This document shows, piece by piece, positions 48,934-60,360 of a stretch of 64,000 bases of DNA. The position numbers and the translations under genes were made by a program. Below the pieces are notes generated by a model. That model was given only the letters and a program-made list of their open reading frames with translations, did not search any database and had not been told where the DNA came from. The number at the start of each line of letters is the position of its first letter. Within the stretch, counting starts at the first letter, position 1. Location: NCBI GenBank assembly GCA_949128115.1, contig OX421963.1:33463979-33527978 (forward strand), in the 5' to 3' direction. This DNA is from Anaspis maculata. Lineage: Eukaryota; Arthropoda; Insecta; Coleoptera; Scraptiidae.

Positions 48934-49120
48934 TAAGCTGAAAGCGCTTTTAGAGATGCGCTTTTAGGGACTCTCCTAAAAGTTTATATTTGAGTTTTCA
49001 AAAATACATATCACAGTTCACAATTGAACGGCTGTAAGTAATTGTAATGTGTAATTTTAAACACTCAATTATGAATGGATAGCCCCTAAAAGCGCACCTC
49101 TAAATGCGCTTTTAGCTTGA
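48934..49120. mobile_element. MITE family M, copy 3, ends degenerate
   Basis: The inner arms AAAGCGCTTTTAGAGATGCGC and inverse match the family; the outer GGGCCGTATTCAT is not preserved. Confidence 0.7.
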
Positions 49121-50150
49121 CGCTTTGGGTCCACCAAACTTTCCCAAAATATTTTTGGGAGTTTTCTCTACATATTATGATCACGTATGGACTAATTTTG
49201 AAAAAACTGATGTAGTTCCCCATAGCTCGAAGTTTTTGTGTCATATTTTTGTACTTCTTGCATGGGTTCCTAATGATTCAGAAAGACAATTATGAACATT
49301 TAGAAAATCTGTTCTGAAGGCTTGAAAAATGATCCAGTATTAGAATCATGAGAACAAATTTGCCGTATTTACTATGATTTTCGACTTCTAGCTGATTAAA
49401 GGCAAAAAAATTGGAAAACTTGAAATTGGAAAAAATGTTGAAACTTCGCCCCAAAAGCTCCCATTTTCCGTTCTGCAGAAACCGGGATTTTCAAATCCAG
49501 CAGGGTCGAATTAGTCTGAAAATATTATCGCCAACCGGTTACCTTTCCATGCCGCTGACTACACTTTAGAGAGCATCACTTTTGAAAAATTGAGCCTAGA
49601 CTAGTATAGGAAACTTTTGAAACAGCTTCGCAGCGGATCGTTTTCTAATAAAATTTAAAATTCAAATTTTAAAGAGACCCGATATAAAGAAATAAATACC
49701 TACTTATGCCTTTCATTGAAGGAGGCATTGAATAATAACATACAATAATTATTCAGTTGTTCACATATTACAGTATTTATACCAGTTAAATAAAGCGTAG
49801 TACTCTACTTTTGTGTAATGTATTACTATAACCGCTCGATGAGTAATAAAATATGTATTACGCGATCATAAATACTAACAATAATTAGCATGATTTAATG
49901 CCAAACTGATTTAGTTGCCCTTTGCCCTCTTATTTATTCAACTCCAGCCACGGGCATCAGGTCAGGATTAATTCCAAACCAAACAAATTTATCTTCACAT
50001 CTTTTAATGTATCTTTGATTGTCGTCCGTGTAGCCCAATGGAATCGCACCACGGTAATGAACCGAATGCGTGTTTGCGTTTCCGAAACGTTAAGGAATAA
50101 GGCAGCTCTACAGAAAAAAAAACTGGGTCAGACGAAGAACGAATGTTTAA
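49121..50150. other. Unassigned sequence
   Basis: No gene or transposon end seen. AT-rich to about 49910, then rising GC towards the candidate exon. Confidence 0.4.
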
Positions 50151-50351
50151 TTTGCTTCCTCTCTATTGTTCCAGATAATTCTCGCAGGCTGTCCTGCTCG
50201 ACGCACGAAAGGACGAGGATAAGGGTCGTGCTGGGCGGTGGTGGAGGTGCCGCCGGAATTTCTCTATCGCCTTAAATCTGGGGAGTACTGTACGGTGTGC
50301 ACCCCTCCAGAAGACAATTTGATTAATTCCCGAGAGAGATAGGCAAAGCAG

Positions 50352-50441
50352 ATGAAAGCGACGATCCCCGGGGAGTTCTTAATCCTGGTGCCGCTGCTGC
50401 CAGCAGGGATGACCATTTCTGGAAGTGCAATGGACTGTTGA
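50352..50441 (+). other. Short upstream open frame before the candidate exon
   Basis: A 29-codon frame from ATG to TGA that ends 18 bases before the next ATG. Its middle is hydrophobic (FLILVPLLPAG). If 50460 is a true translation start, this would be an upstream ORF able to damp initiation. Confidence 0.2.
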
Positions 50442-50459
50442 AGAATTTCGATTGAGAAA

Positions 50460-50511
50460 ATGGTTTTGGCGCGCTTCCTGCTGCATCTCGTCATGTGCGG
50501 CATGATCCAAG
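50460..50511 (+). CDS. Candidate first coding exon: signal peptide, partial
   Basis: The ATG lies in a good context (GAGAAAATGG) and opens MVLARFLLHLVMCGMIQ, with a hydrophobic run typical of a secretion signal. The frame runs into CAAG|GTGAGC, a strong splice donor at 50512, leaving phase 1. The surrounding 350 bases are GC-rich and free of repeats, unlike most of the window. This combination is what the first coding exon of a secreted or membrane protein looks like, and the rest of the gene would lie beyond a long, transposon-filled intron to the right. Nothing identifies the family, no downstream exon was found, and a 52-base signal can arise by chance. Confidence 0.35.
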
Positions 50512-51049
50512 GTGAGCGATAATGTTAATCTGCCAAAAAAATCTACATAGTTAATTGAAAGGTCGATTGACCGTAATTAAATTAGACACTTTTCAAGACT
50601 AACGCCGCCATTTATTGTTGATGACTCAATTTCGGGACGGGATTGATGCCAAGTACAGCGGTATGATTCGTTATGATTGTAGCTTGTTATACGACGTTAC
50701 AATCGTGATCTCTATTGGCGATTCAGTTCAACTTTACCGCCACAAGATGGCTGCCAAAGACGAATTGTAATGTCAACTGTCTCTCAAAGTCGCAAAATCT
50801 CAACTCAAATTGCTTTATTCAAATTGACACATTCATTTTTGTTGTTAAATACACTGGTGACTTGCCTTTGACTGAGGCGGTATTCAAATTACTCTTCAAA
50901 AATGGCTTAAAACTCAAAAGTCTTGAAAAAATTGGGCTTTGATATGTAATTGTCAGCTGTTTCCACGATCCGCCTTTGGCATTCATCTTGTGGCCGTAAA
51001 TTTGAATCCCGAATTCAACCACGAAATCTAGACTAATAAAGTGGAACCT

Positions 51050-51112
51050 TTCTTTTTTTCTTTCTATCTTTCTTCCTTTCTTTCTTTCTTTCTTTCTTTC
51101 TTTCAAAAATTT
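51050..51112 (+). repeat. (TTTC)n microsatellite
   Basis: An imperfect then perfect TTTC run. The lysine/glutamate/arginine-rich frame on the other strand (50819-51124) is an artefact of it. Confidence 0.9.
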
Positions 51113-51308
51113 CCTTCTACACAATTCAAGTCTACAATATCATTTGTGAGGTATATACTTGGTATGTTGTGCTGGAGCATGTTTGTGAAAAATATAAAGA
51201 TGTCTAGGGGTTTATCTTGTGATGTGATTCATAAGCCCTAGTTCCAGCACAAACATTCTAAGATCAAGAAGTTATACAACTGTGTCATTTTTAAATATAT
51301 GAACTGCT

Positions 51309-51557
51309 TCAATAAGAAATGGATTGAATCAAATGGATCAGTGAAGCATGGTCTGTTCTCACCAAAGATTTTCGCCAGCAGAAGAACTGATGAAAGTGAT
51401 CTAAGGCTTTCGTTATCGTTAGCAGTTTCCTACGAGTGACACAGAATTTCCTTTCCGGTTCGGACAGAACCTTGCTGTATAGTCCGTGTCCATCTTGAAG
51501 TTGTGACAGTACCGGCTTTATCCTCAAGAATTTTTCTAAAGTGAAGGGCAAGGGCAT
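51309..51557 (-). pseudogene. Ty3/gypsy pol remnant, RNase H region
   Basis: The frame contains LSQLQDG, YSKVLSEPERKFCVTRRKLL and LVRTDHASLIHLI, the conserved run from the end of the RT thumb into RNase H of gypsy elements (LSQ..., YSR-LS--ER-Y-VTR-E-L, -RTDH-SL-WL). Only about 80 residues remain; upstream and downstream pol is missing. Confidence 0.85.
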
Positions 51558-51824
51558 AGCGCGGATAGCGCTTCCTTGTATTGTTATCTCAACGGTATTA
51601 GGTGTACTAATAAACAGTTCATTATTGGATTCTCAAAATTACTGATGGTTCAAATAGATATACCTACCTCAAACAAAACTTCAAGTTCAGTTCAAGTTAG
51701 TTACGCCACGCACTGTCGACTTCTGTTTTCGACATGCTTCTCGTCTCCGGCATTCACAAATCATTTCTGCATGGAATTTCCAAAACTCCCTGTAGTCGCA
51801 GATCGAACTCCTCTCTCTATTCTG

Positions 51825-52209
51825 CCGTTACGAATTTGCGTCGGTTATTTTGATAACTGAGGGACAAACGTTTGAACACACACGATTTATTACTGCATTC
51901 TACTAATTTACAGATCACATAGACCGTCGAACTTAGATATAGCTTTATTCACCTTCGCTGATCTGCTCACTGTCGCTGCGAATTCAAATTTAATCACCTT
52001 CTCTGACCACACGACTGTATTATAACTACTGGCGCCGTCGTCTACTCGAGAATATTCCAGTTTATTCCGGAAAAGTCTCGGAGGCTCTAGTCGATCTCAA
52101 CATATCTTTCAATATATTCCAGCAATGCCCGTCAGTCCATTCGCGAGAGTTTTAGAAAATTCTATCGCGGCTTTGCAGATAGTCTGGCAAGCTCTCGAAT
52201 TACAGCACA
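51825..52209 (-). repeat. Probable LTR of a decayed gypsy element
   Basis: Read on the minus strand it starts TGTGCTGTAATTCGAGAGC and ends near CGTAACGGCA, with a TTATAATAC stretch and two AATAAA sites. Right after it comes GAATAGAGAGAGGAGTTCGAT, like the leader of insect gypsy elements. It lies upstream of the RNase H remnant in the same orientation, so both may be pieces of one internally deleted copy. The second LTR was not found. Confidence 0.55.
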
Positions 52210-52254
52210 TTCGCCAGTTTTTCATAATTTACCTATTATACTATTATACCGTGT

Positions 52255-52362
52255 GATCCAAACCATTCCGAATGGGGGTAGGCTGTGACATGGTCAAATT
52301 CCGGGATGTATAGCTGCTTTTTGCCAGGGCACAGCCTACCCCAATTCGGAATGGTTTGGATC
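52255..52362. mobile_element. 108-base palindrome with 33-base arms
   Basis: GATCCAAACCATTCCGAAT then GGGGTAGGCTGTG on the left, near-exact inverse on the right. It sits 25 bases left of Helentron copy 2. Confidence 0.85.
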
Positions 52363-52386
52363 AATAGTTACCGTTTGTTTGTACAG

Positions 52387-54998
52387 ATTTTTAGCGCATT
52401 TTCCATCTTGATGAAAATCGCTATTGCAACCGCTTTGTCCGTCCGTCCGTCCGTCCGTCCGTCCGTCCGTTCCTCGAACTCCTCCCAAACTAGACGACCT
52501 AGCTTTCTAATTTTTTCGCTGTTACATAGCTGCCACTCCCAAAGAAGGGCTAGGCTATATTGGATGTCCATATTGCGCCGCCAACATAGAGAAAACCGCC
52601 CCCGATAAACTTGAAATAACATAATATTGCACTTTCTACCAGACCTGATGCTCTAGTGTTCTCATTTTTTGGATAATACATAGTTGCCACTTATAAACGT
52701 AAGCCAACAAACATTCCGTCTTCAATATGCGCCGCCAACATGAAAAAACTGCTAAAAACCGCCCCCAAGCACTTTAAAATGAAAAACATGAACCCGAAGA
52801 CATAGCGATCTGATTCTTTCGGTATATAAATAGCTGACTAAAAATTGGAAAGGATAGGCTACTTTTGGTTAGTCGCCGCCCCCAGATTCCGCCCCCAAAC
52901 GATAAAAAGTGCAACTTTCACAAATGTTACTGATTGAGATGTTCCCTTTAACATTTAGGAACTGCCAACTCAAATTCTGCAACACTTGCTCAGCCGAACG
53001 CTGCCGCTCCCACACGCCGCCCCCACACGCCGCCCCCAAAGTAAGAGATAAATGAAAAACATGAACCTGAAGACATAACGATCTAATTCTTTCACTATAT
53101 TAATAGCTAACTGAAATTGGAAAAAGATAGGCCACTTTTAATTAGCCGCCGCCTCTAGCTGCCGCCTGCAGCTGCCGCCTCCAGCTGCCGCCTCCAAGCA
53201 AAAAAATGCAACTTTCACAATTTTCACTGATTGTCATATTTCCCTTACATTTAGTAACTTCCAACTCAAACTGTGCAACAGTTACTTTGCCGAATGCTGC
53301 CGCCCCCATACGCTGCCATCAAAGTGAGAGATGAATGAAAAACATAAACCCGAAGACATAGCGATCTGATTCTTTCGGTATATAAATAGCTGACTAAAAA
53401 TTGGAAAGGATAGGCTACTTTTGGTTAGTCGCCGCCCCCAGATTCCGCCCCCAAACGATAAAAAGTGCAACTTTCACAAATGTTACTGATTGAGATGTTC
53501 CCTTTAACATTTAGGAACTGCCAACTCAAATTCTGCAACATTTGCTCAGCTGAACGCTGCCGCTCCCACACGCCGCCCCCAAAGTAAGAGATAAATGAAA
53601 AACATGAACCTGAAGACATAACGATCTAATTCTTTCACTATATTAATAGCTGACTGAAATTGGAAAAAGATAGGCCACTTTTAATCAGCCGCCGCCTCTA
53701 GCTGCCGCCTCCAGCTGCCGCCTCCAGCTGCCGCCTCCAAGCAAAAAAATGCAACTTCCACAATTTTCACTGATTGTCATATTTCCCTTACATTTAGTAA
53801 CTCCCAACTCAAACTGTGCAACAGTTACTTTGTCGAATGCTGCCGCCCCCATACGCTGCCATCAAAGTGAGAGATGAATGAAAAACATAAACCCGAAGAC
53901 ATAGCGATCTGATTCTTTCGGTATATAAATAGCTGACTAAAAATTGGAAAGGATAGGCTACTTTTGGTTAGTCGCCGCTCCCAGATTCCGCCCCCAAACG
54001 ATAAAAAGTGCAACTTTCACAAATGTTACTGATTGAGATGTTCCCTTTAACATTTAGGAACTGCCAACTCAAATTGTGCAACATTTGCTCAGCCGAACGC
54101 CGCCGCTCCCACACGCCGCTCCCAAAGTAAGAGATAAATGAAAAACATGAACCTGAAGACATAGCGATCTAATTCTTCCACTATATTGATAGCTGACTGA
54201 AATTGGAAAAAGATAGGTCACTTTTAATTAGCCGCCGCCTCCAGCTGCCGCCTCCAAGCAAAAAAATGCAACTTTCACAATTTTCACTGATTGTCATATT
54301 TCCCTTACATTTAGTAACTTCCAACTCAAACTGTGCAACAGTTACTTTGCCGAATGCTGCCGCCCCCATACGCTGCCATCAAAGTGAGAGATGAATGAAA
54401 AACATAAACCCGAAGACATAACGATCTAATTCTTTCGCTATATAGATAGCTTACTAAAAATGGGAAAGAATAGGCTACTTTTGATGACGCGGCCTCCAAC
54501 TTCCACCCCCAAAAGAAAAAAGTGCAACTTTCAATAATTTCCACCTCGATTTCCACTGATTTACATTTTAATGTTACCTCAAACATTCAGAAACTCCCAA
54601 CTCAAACTGTGAAAGAATTTGTTTGCCAAACTCTGCCGCTCCCACACGCCGCCCCCAAAGTTAGAGATAAATGTAAAACATAACCCTGAAGACATGGCGA
54701 TCTAATTGTTCCGCTATATAGATAGCTGACTAAAAATGGGAAGAGATAGGCCACTTTTGATTAGTCGCCGCTCCCAGCTCCCGCCCTCAAACAAAAAAAT
54801 ATTGATGAGTGAAAGAATTTTCATTCAAATCTATTTCGTTGGCAAGTACCCCATTCTGATAACAAAATATCACAATGAGACAAAGTGGGCAAGGAATGGT
54901 GTTTCTCCTTCAACCAAATTTCTTTACGTTCACAATATGCCTCTTTGAGAAAATGCGCTACTGAGACTCACGCACGTGAAGGCATACTCACTTGTTTT
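52387..54998 (+). mobile_element. Helentron/DINE-1-like element, copy 2, with larger array
   Basis: Same plan as copy 1: TAGCGCATTTTC at 52392-52403, a (GTCC)n run at about 52436-52472, tandem array, GAAAATGCGCTA at 54949-54960, a TCACGCACGTGA hairpin, and an end in a T-tract. The first 400 and last 230 bases closely match copy 1. The extra length comes from more array units. Confidence 0.82.
52780..54780 (+). repeat. Internal tandem array of Helentron copy 2, with a dimeric higher order
   Basis: The GACATA(A/G)CGATCT block recurs at about 52798, 53073, 53356, 53614, 53898, 54157, 54416 and 54692. Two monomer types alternate, one with GGTTAGTCGCCGCCCCCAG and one with a run of CAGCTGCCGCCT copies, giving a dimer period near 540-560 bases. 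Unit length varies through the number of 12-base CAGCTGCCGCCT copies. Confidence 0.85.
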
Positions 54999-55022
54999 TT
55001 TAATGTGGATTACAGTAAGCTA

Positions 55023-55132
55023 TGGGAGTGAAAACGTATGTCCGCGACTTAATTCAAATTGCGCTTAAAGACGGTCGGCCAGACAGCGCGGGAAGGTGAA
55101 TCAAGTCGCGGACATTTACGTTTCTACTCCCA
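55023..55132. mobile_element. 110-base palindromic MITE
   Basis: The ends TGGGAGTGAAAACGTATGTC and inverse, then CGCGACTT. It lies 25 bases right of Helentron copy 2. Confidence 0.8.
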
Positions 55133-56850
55133 CAGCCAACTCCAATTTATGATTTTAAGAAACACCCGAAACAAATTCAAATAAATATTTCAGTTTCCAC
55201 GTGACAGTGACTTTGACAAGAAACAAAATAATGTCCTTAATCCCGATTATCTGGCCTTAAAAATATACACAAATTACATTCAACACTTGCACCTGTAAGT
55301 ACTGAAAACATCAAGTGAAAAAAAAATGCGGTGAGGTGTAAAAAAAAATAGAAAAAAAAATCGCCCGCGAGATATTTGCGCGTTTAATTTCCAGCTCCAC
55401 GCTCGCATCCCAATGACAATATAAAATATTTCGGGATGGGATTTAAAGCGATTTTCCGGAATTTCGCGAACAGCGACAAACGATAAACAAACTCCATGAT
55501 AAACGCTTCGGTGTGCGCTAGGTATCGTAAAATATATCACAAGCAAACTTTGGCCTTTTGGACGATTGAATCAGATGACGCTCCGCCAGTGTACAACTTT
55601 TAGTACAACCAAGCGCAGCTCAGCCCAACCAAACTGACGAACTAAATTAAACATGATCGTGATAAAATATGCACAATGCCCCTCACTGTTTTCCCCTGAA
55701 ATATACTCACTGGAAGTACTGGAACTATTTATAGCGTAAGTTAAGCGCAAGCTTTGAATTCGCGCTACATTCGACTTCGTTGCACTTCGGCTCTTCTTCT
55801 TTCCTGCTCCCTTTTCTTTAATTTTGTTTCAGTCATCCAGTCACCCGCGAAATAATAAAACATGCAACTCCCGTTTTATAAAGCCGGGAGCAGCAGGAGT
55901 TACCCAAGCAACGAATATCAGGAACGGCGTAAATCTCGAAACTCCACTGAAGAGAGAGTTTGAATCACAGAGTAGTGTTTGAATTCACAGCATCGGAGAT
56001 AACAGGATTGTTTCCTGCGATGTTTTCTTTTAATCGGTTCAGTCATGGTGGTGTTTTTATTTTGGCGGCCGGAAGGGGTGGCGCGCGTCACGATCCCACG
56101 GAAATTAGGATTTAATTAGGTTTTTTAATCGCGTCCCGAACTTGCAAGCACAGTGCTTTCTTGAAACAGCAGGTGCGGAGTAGGTAGGTATGCTACTCAA
56201 TTTCCATAACAGACTCCGTGAACTTCAGCCGCTAAGAATAATTGGGGCAGATTTGAATTTCTCGAGAGTTCAGTTCGAGCCAAGAGTGTTGAAAAAATGT
56301 CTTCTGTTATTATGAAACGTTTCCATTCACTGCATACGAGTATAAAGGACAGCATTTTTCTTTGATTAGTTCCGGCATTCTCTTTCAATCTCTATGTGAG
56401 AAAAAAAGTTTTTGATAACACATTGGGAAAAATGTTCATAACACAAAAATACTCACAGTGCCAAATTTTGTTTGGCCTCAATGTCGTTGTTGTCAGTCAT
56501 CAACATTGCGTATACGAGACAGAGCATAAAAGTTTCAGAACTTAGATTTCTTTTCAGGCTAAAATTCAAAGTTTTCATCTTACTTTGTACTATTTTTGGA
56601 TCACTTCAATAATAATTTTTATGAAAATTAACATCAAATTGAGGTGTAAAATTTAAATTTTTGTTAGGTGAAGGTTGCCTTAGTCCAACTGCATGAACTC
56701 AATTGAATGCTCATGGTTCCAGGAAGACTGGATTTCCAGAATTTGAAATTAGGTCCTCGTTAGGTGTTACAGTATATTGGGACGTAACTCCAGTGCAGAC
56801 ATTTCTTATTCTCTCCTTGATATGATCGATGTCCGCGGTTCTGTTTGTGA
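55133..56850. other. Unassigned sequence
   Basis: No gene or element recognised. 56030-56150 is moderately GC-rich. Several homopolymer A runs occur near 55315-55360. Confidence 0.4.
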
Positions 56851-57650
56851 ATACCAAGTCTCGAAAGCAAAAACAAAGCGACTTTTAAGCAATATCCCTG
56901 CAATAGACAAGCACAGTTTTCTGTTCTGTCGCACCCTGCACACAAAGCTGATGATGATGACTGTCTCGAGGAAGAAAGGAATGATTAGGGCATGATTCTG
57001 CCCTAATCATGCTTCCAGATATTTGCTGAATTTATTCATGGCAATAAAACAAACAGGATGTATTGGTTGCCATCGTCTGTCATAAAGAGAACGGTTCGGT
57101 ACATAGTACCCGTCACTCACCTTCGCCGAAGTCTTGTTGACTCCAAAATGTCCTGTAGCGGCACCGTGCATCTGTCTGAGGACCTTCTTCACTCGTTTCT
57201 TTGCAATCACCAAACTTTCTGCTTCTCATCCGAGCTTTCTTATACCCTCATCAGTTTGCAACAGCCCTTTCTTCATCCCCAACGAGTTCCATTACGCTCG
57301 TGAAGTAACCCCGGTGCTGAGCTTTTTCTTTTTCGCGAGCAATCCGATAGCAGAATTTTCTTTTTTTTTTCTTTTTTTTTTGCCGCGGCTGGCGCTGTGG
57401 TCCAACTTTGTGGAGTCTGAGATTGCACTGACTGATACTATATTCTGCTTGTCCGCCTTCTTGGAATGCATGGTCTTCAGGAAAAAGCGTTTGCATTGTC
57501 ATTACTTTTACCTAGTGTGTTGGATTTTGAAGTCGTACTGCTGCTTTTCTCTGTCCACCTTGTCAGTTTGTTGATTCTCTGGATTTTTCACTTGGAACAA
57601 TCATGTTAGTGGAGCATGATCTGTTCTTATCAAAACTTTTTGGTTCTAGA
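56851..57650 (-). pseudogene. Decayed Ty3/gypsy pol: RNase H end to integrase core
   Basis: In order on the minus strand: a KVLIRTDHAPLT RNase H motif near 57595-57635 with a stop where Trp is usual; then VLRQMHGAATGHFGVNKT (57140-57200), the H2C2 zinc-binding start of integrase; then FIAMNKFSKYLEA (57007-57050), the equivalent of the MDYFSKWVEAY core segment with the usual Asp replaced by Asn; then LGIHKQNRG near 56860, like the conserved LGI-K-----HPQ segment. Frames shift between these blocks and stops interrupt them, so this is a dead copy. Confidence 0.8.
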
Positions 57651-57829
57651 AGTACTGGTGGTTCTAAAAGTACTCCAGCATAAATAAAATTGCACGACTT
57701 GTTACTATACGTTGCATCAAAATTACCATGGTTACCAATTAGTCCCATCATGGGTGATTTTAATACTGCCCAAGTCACTGGAAATTTCCAGAAGTGATAT
57801 CTCCTAGACGAGTAGAGATAGAGTCATCA

Positions 57830-58296
57830 TTCTTTTTTTGATTTTAATCGGACACATTATGGGCCATTCGAGCATGATCTGCAAACTTTTCACGTTTATA
57901 CTTTTTCAGTAGAGGGAAGTAATTTTGACGTTTGTCATGTCGGAGCTTTTTTCTTGTACTTGTCATCATTGAAATGTCAACATAAATGTATACTGTCAGT
58001 TTCAGCTGATCAATTTCAAGTTTGCGTTCGGTGTTTTTCTTCCTTAAAGTCTAGGTTTCCTGAGAAAACCATTGTGGGTTTTTTTGTTTGTTCCCACCAC
58101 TGATGTAGAAGTGGTAGATTACATTCATGCTGACATTTCAATGATGACAAGTACAAAAAAATTGTTCTGACATGACAAACGTCAAATTTACCCCCCACCA
58201 CTGAAAAAGTAGAAAGTGAAAAATTTTCATATTATTCTCAAACGAGTTCTCGAATGAGTTCTCGAATGACCAATAATGTGTCCGATTGGAATCAAA
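57830..58296. mobile_element. 467-base palindromic element
   Basis: The arms 57830-57985 and about 58120-58296 share TAATCGGACACATTATGGG-like ends, GACGTTTGTCATGTC and GACAAGTACAAA-type blocks in opposite orientation. It abuts repeat W copy 2. Confidence 0.8.
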
Positions 58297-58440
58297 AAAA
58301 ATCTGTTGTGGGGCGACACAAAACTTTCCCGGCGGTATCCAGAGACGTCAGTAATGATTTTGATTTGAGTGTCCCGAAGAGCGTCCCTTCGGGAAGGTGT
58401 GATTTGATTAGGAAATTGTTGGAAAAAATTTAGTGAGTTG
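58297..58440 (-). repeat. Dispersed repeat W, copy 2
   Basis: Inverse match to 18735-18866. It directly adjoins the palindromic element ending at 58296. Confidence 0.7.
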
Positions 58441-58817
58441 TTAATTATTGCTAAATCTCAAGAATGCAATACCAGTTCCTTATCAAAATTTTTGTTCCTA
58501 CTTCAGACTTTTGAGAGATCGTGATCAAATTACACGAACTTGATTTTAAACCCTTACTGCTTTTGTTTGTCAAATTTCAAATCTATATCTTTAATATGTT
58601 ACAACATAGGCAGAGACGCCCAGAGTTAATGTACCATCTAAGGGCTTCCAATAAGAATTATTATTCAGAAGTTGAGAAATTATTATTTAGAGTTGATTCA
58701 GGTCATTCCGGCAGAACAGTTCAATCTGCACGATCACAATCATATCACTTGGTTGTGAAATGAAAGAAATAAATGGACTAAGTCGAGCGACCATCCATGA
58801 AAACTAACTTGCATAAT

Positions 58818-59049
58818 TGGGCCTTATGGATAAAGATCAAGCAATCGCTTTTGCTTAATTTTCTGTTCTCAAAAAATTCCCAAAAAATCAGAAACTTCAA
58901 GTAATTCCTTGATTCAGGTTTTATTGAACATTTGAGTAACTGATTGAAATAATAACAATGGTTCAAAGTCTCATTTCAAAATGTTTCTCCGTTTTTTGCT
59001 GCTAGATTTTAAGCAAAAGCAAATTCCTTATCTTTATTCATAAGGCCCA
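58818..59049. mobile_element. 232-base MITE with about 40-base inverted ends
   Basis: TGGGCCTTATGGATAAAGAT on the left, its inverse on the right, then GCTTTTGCTTAA pairing. Confidence 0.8.
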
Positions 59050-59566
59050 TTGTCTCAGCACTCGAATATTATGACCGTCTGATCCAAAAAGAGCCCAAAG
59101 TTATAGTGAATCGTAATTTTGGAAAATGAACGCGATACATTGAAATAAATTAGATACATAGGTATCTACCCACGCCACAACATTGAACAAAATTTTCAAG
59201 AAAAAATGGATAGGTATCAAGGATCTCTGAAAAGGGGCTCGCCGAGAGCTAAAGTTACTTATTGAATATCCCAGTAACCATGAACCCATGCTTAGCCTCG
59301 AAAAACGGACACCCTGTATGGTATAGGACGGTCTGTAGAGCGTAGGTATATGCCAAGTTTCATGCTTATTCCATCACAAAATGCAAGGTGCAGGGCCGTT
59401 TCTAGGGGTTTGAGCGCCCGTGTGCAAAGCTTCTAGTCTGCGCCCCCCCCCCAAAACCTTCTTTCTATACTCGACCAAAAAGATGAAAGAATTCAGAATC
59501 CACTATCACTGTTCTATATCCTATTTTTTTCACAAAAGTAATAAAATAGCTGTATTACACCACACC

Positions 59567-59806
59567 GAGGGGCAAACCGCTGGTCAAATTCTGTACACCA
59601 GACTTCCCCTTCGAAAGAATTTTCCCCGGACTTCCTTCGGACTTCCTCGGACTTCCTCCGGACTTTCTCTGGACTTCCTCCGGACTTCCCCCGGATTCCC
59701 CCCGGACTTTCCCCGGACTTTCCCCGGACTTTCCCCGGACTTTCCCCGGACTTCCCCTGGACTTCCTCCGGCATGTGCACCAGACTTCCCCAGCGGTTTG
59801 CCCCTC
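59567..59806. repeat. Minisatellite enclosed by a 17-base inverted repeat
   Basis: GAGGGGCAAACCGCTGG (59567-59583) and its exact inverse (59790-59806) surround about a dozen 11-12-base CCCCGGACTTT-like units (59620-59770). The GESPGKVRGKS-type frames on the minus strand come from the repeat. Confidence 0.88.
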
Positions 59807-60142
59807 GCACTACACAATTTATTGAACAATCTGCCAAAATACTATCAAAAAACAATGAAATTGATTGTTTAACTGACAGATTGTACAAGAAATTGAGTAG
59901 TGTAAGACAACTTCAACAGACATGAATCTTACAAAAAACAACAATCCAGTGAATTAACTGAAAAAAAATTAATATCCAGGAATCCAGGATATCAATGAAT
60001 CTTGGGTTTTCAAATACATATCTGCATTTTTGCTGGGAATTTTTCGTAATCTTTCAGGGATCACAAGTAAATATCTAACATTATACTTGTTAGGTAGAAG
60101 CTATCGCTTCTGGCGAATTAGAAGGATTCGCATTCGTCAGCG

Positions 60143-60176
60143 AAGAACGTTCGCAGAACGTTCGCGAAACGTTCGG
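60143..60176. repeat. Cluster of GAACGTTCG palindromes
   Basis: Three near-tandem copies (GAACGTTCGC twice, GAAACGTTCGG) and a fourth at about 60223. The GAAnnTTC form matches the heat-shock element core, though the spacing of neighbouring units is not ideal. Confidence 0.4.
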
Positions 60177-60360
60177 TGACTCAGCCATTCGACACGGAAG
60201 GTTCAATTCGAACCAAAAACCAAATGAACGTTCGCGTGCTACGAGGAATTGGACCATTCCTTTGCATTCTGTTTATTTTCCTCATCTGGGGCGGAGCTGG
60301 CTACCTTAGTTACCGTTGTCCGTGATTGTCTTTGTTTTGTGATACGGTTTTCTACTATTA

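Noticed and set aside
50819..51124. Lys/Glu/Arg-rich protein on the minus strand
   Set aside because: It is the translation of a (TTTC)n microsatellite.
53282..54586. Family of small paralogous genes on the minus strand
   Set aside because: The near-identical frames recur with the Helentron tandem unit and break at each indel; they are shadows of the array.
59514..59888. Repetitive protein rich in GKSGESPGKVR
   Set aside because: Frames in three readings all come from an 11-12-base minisatellite; no independent coding evidence.
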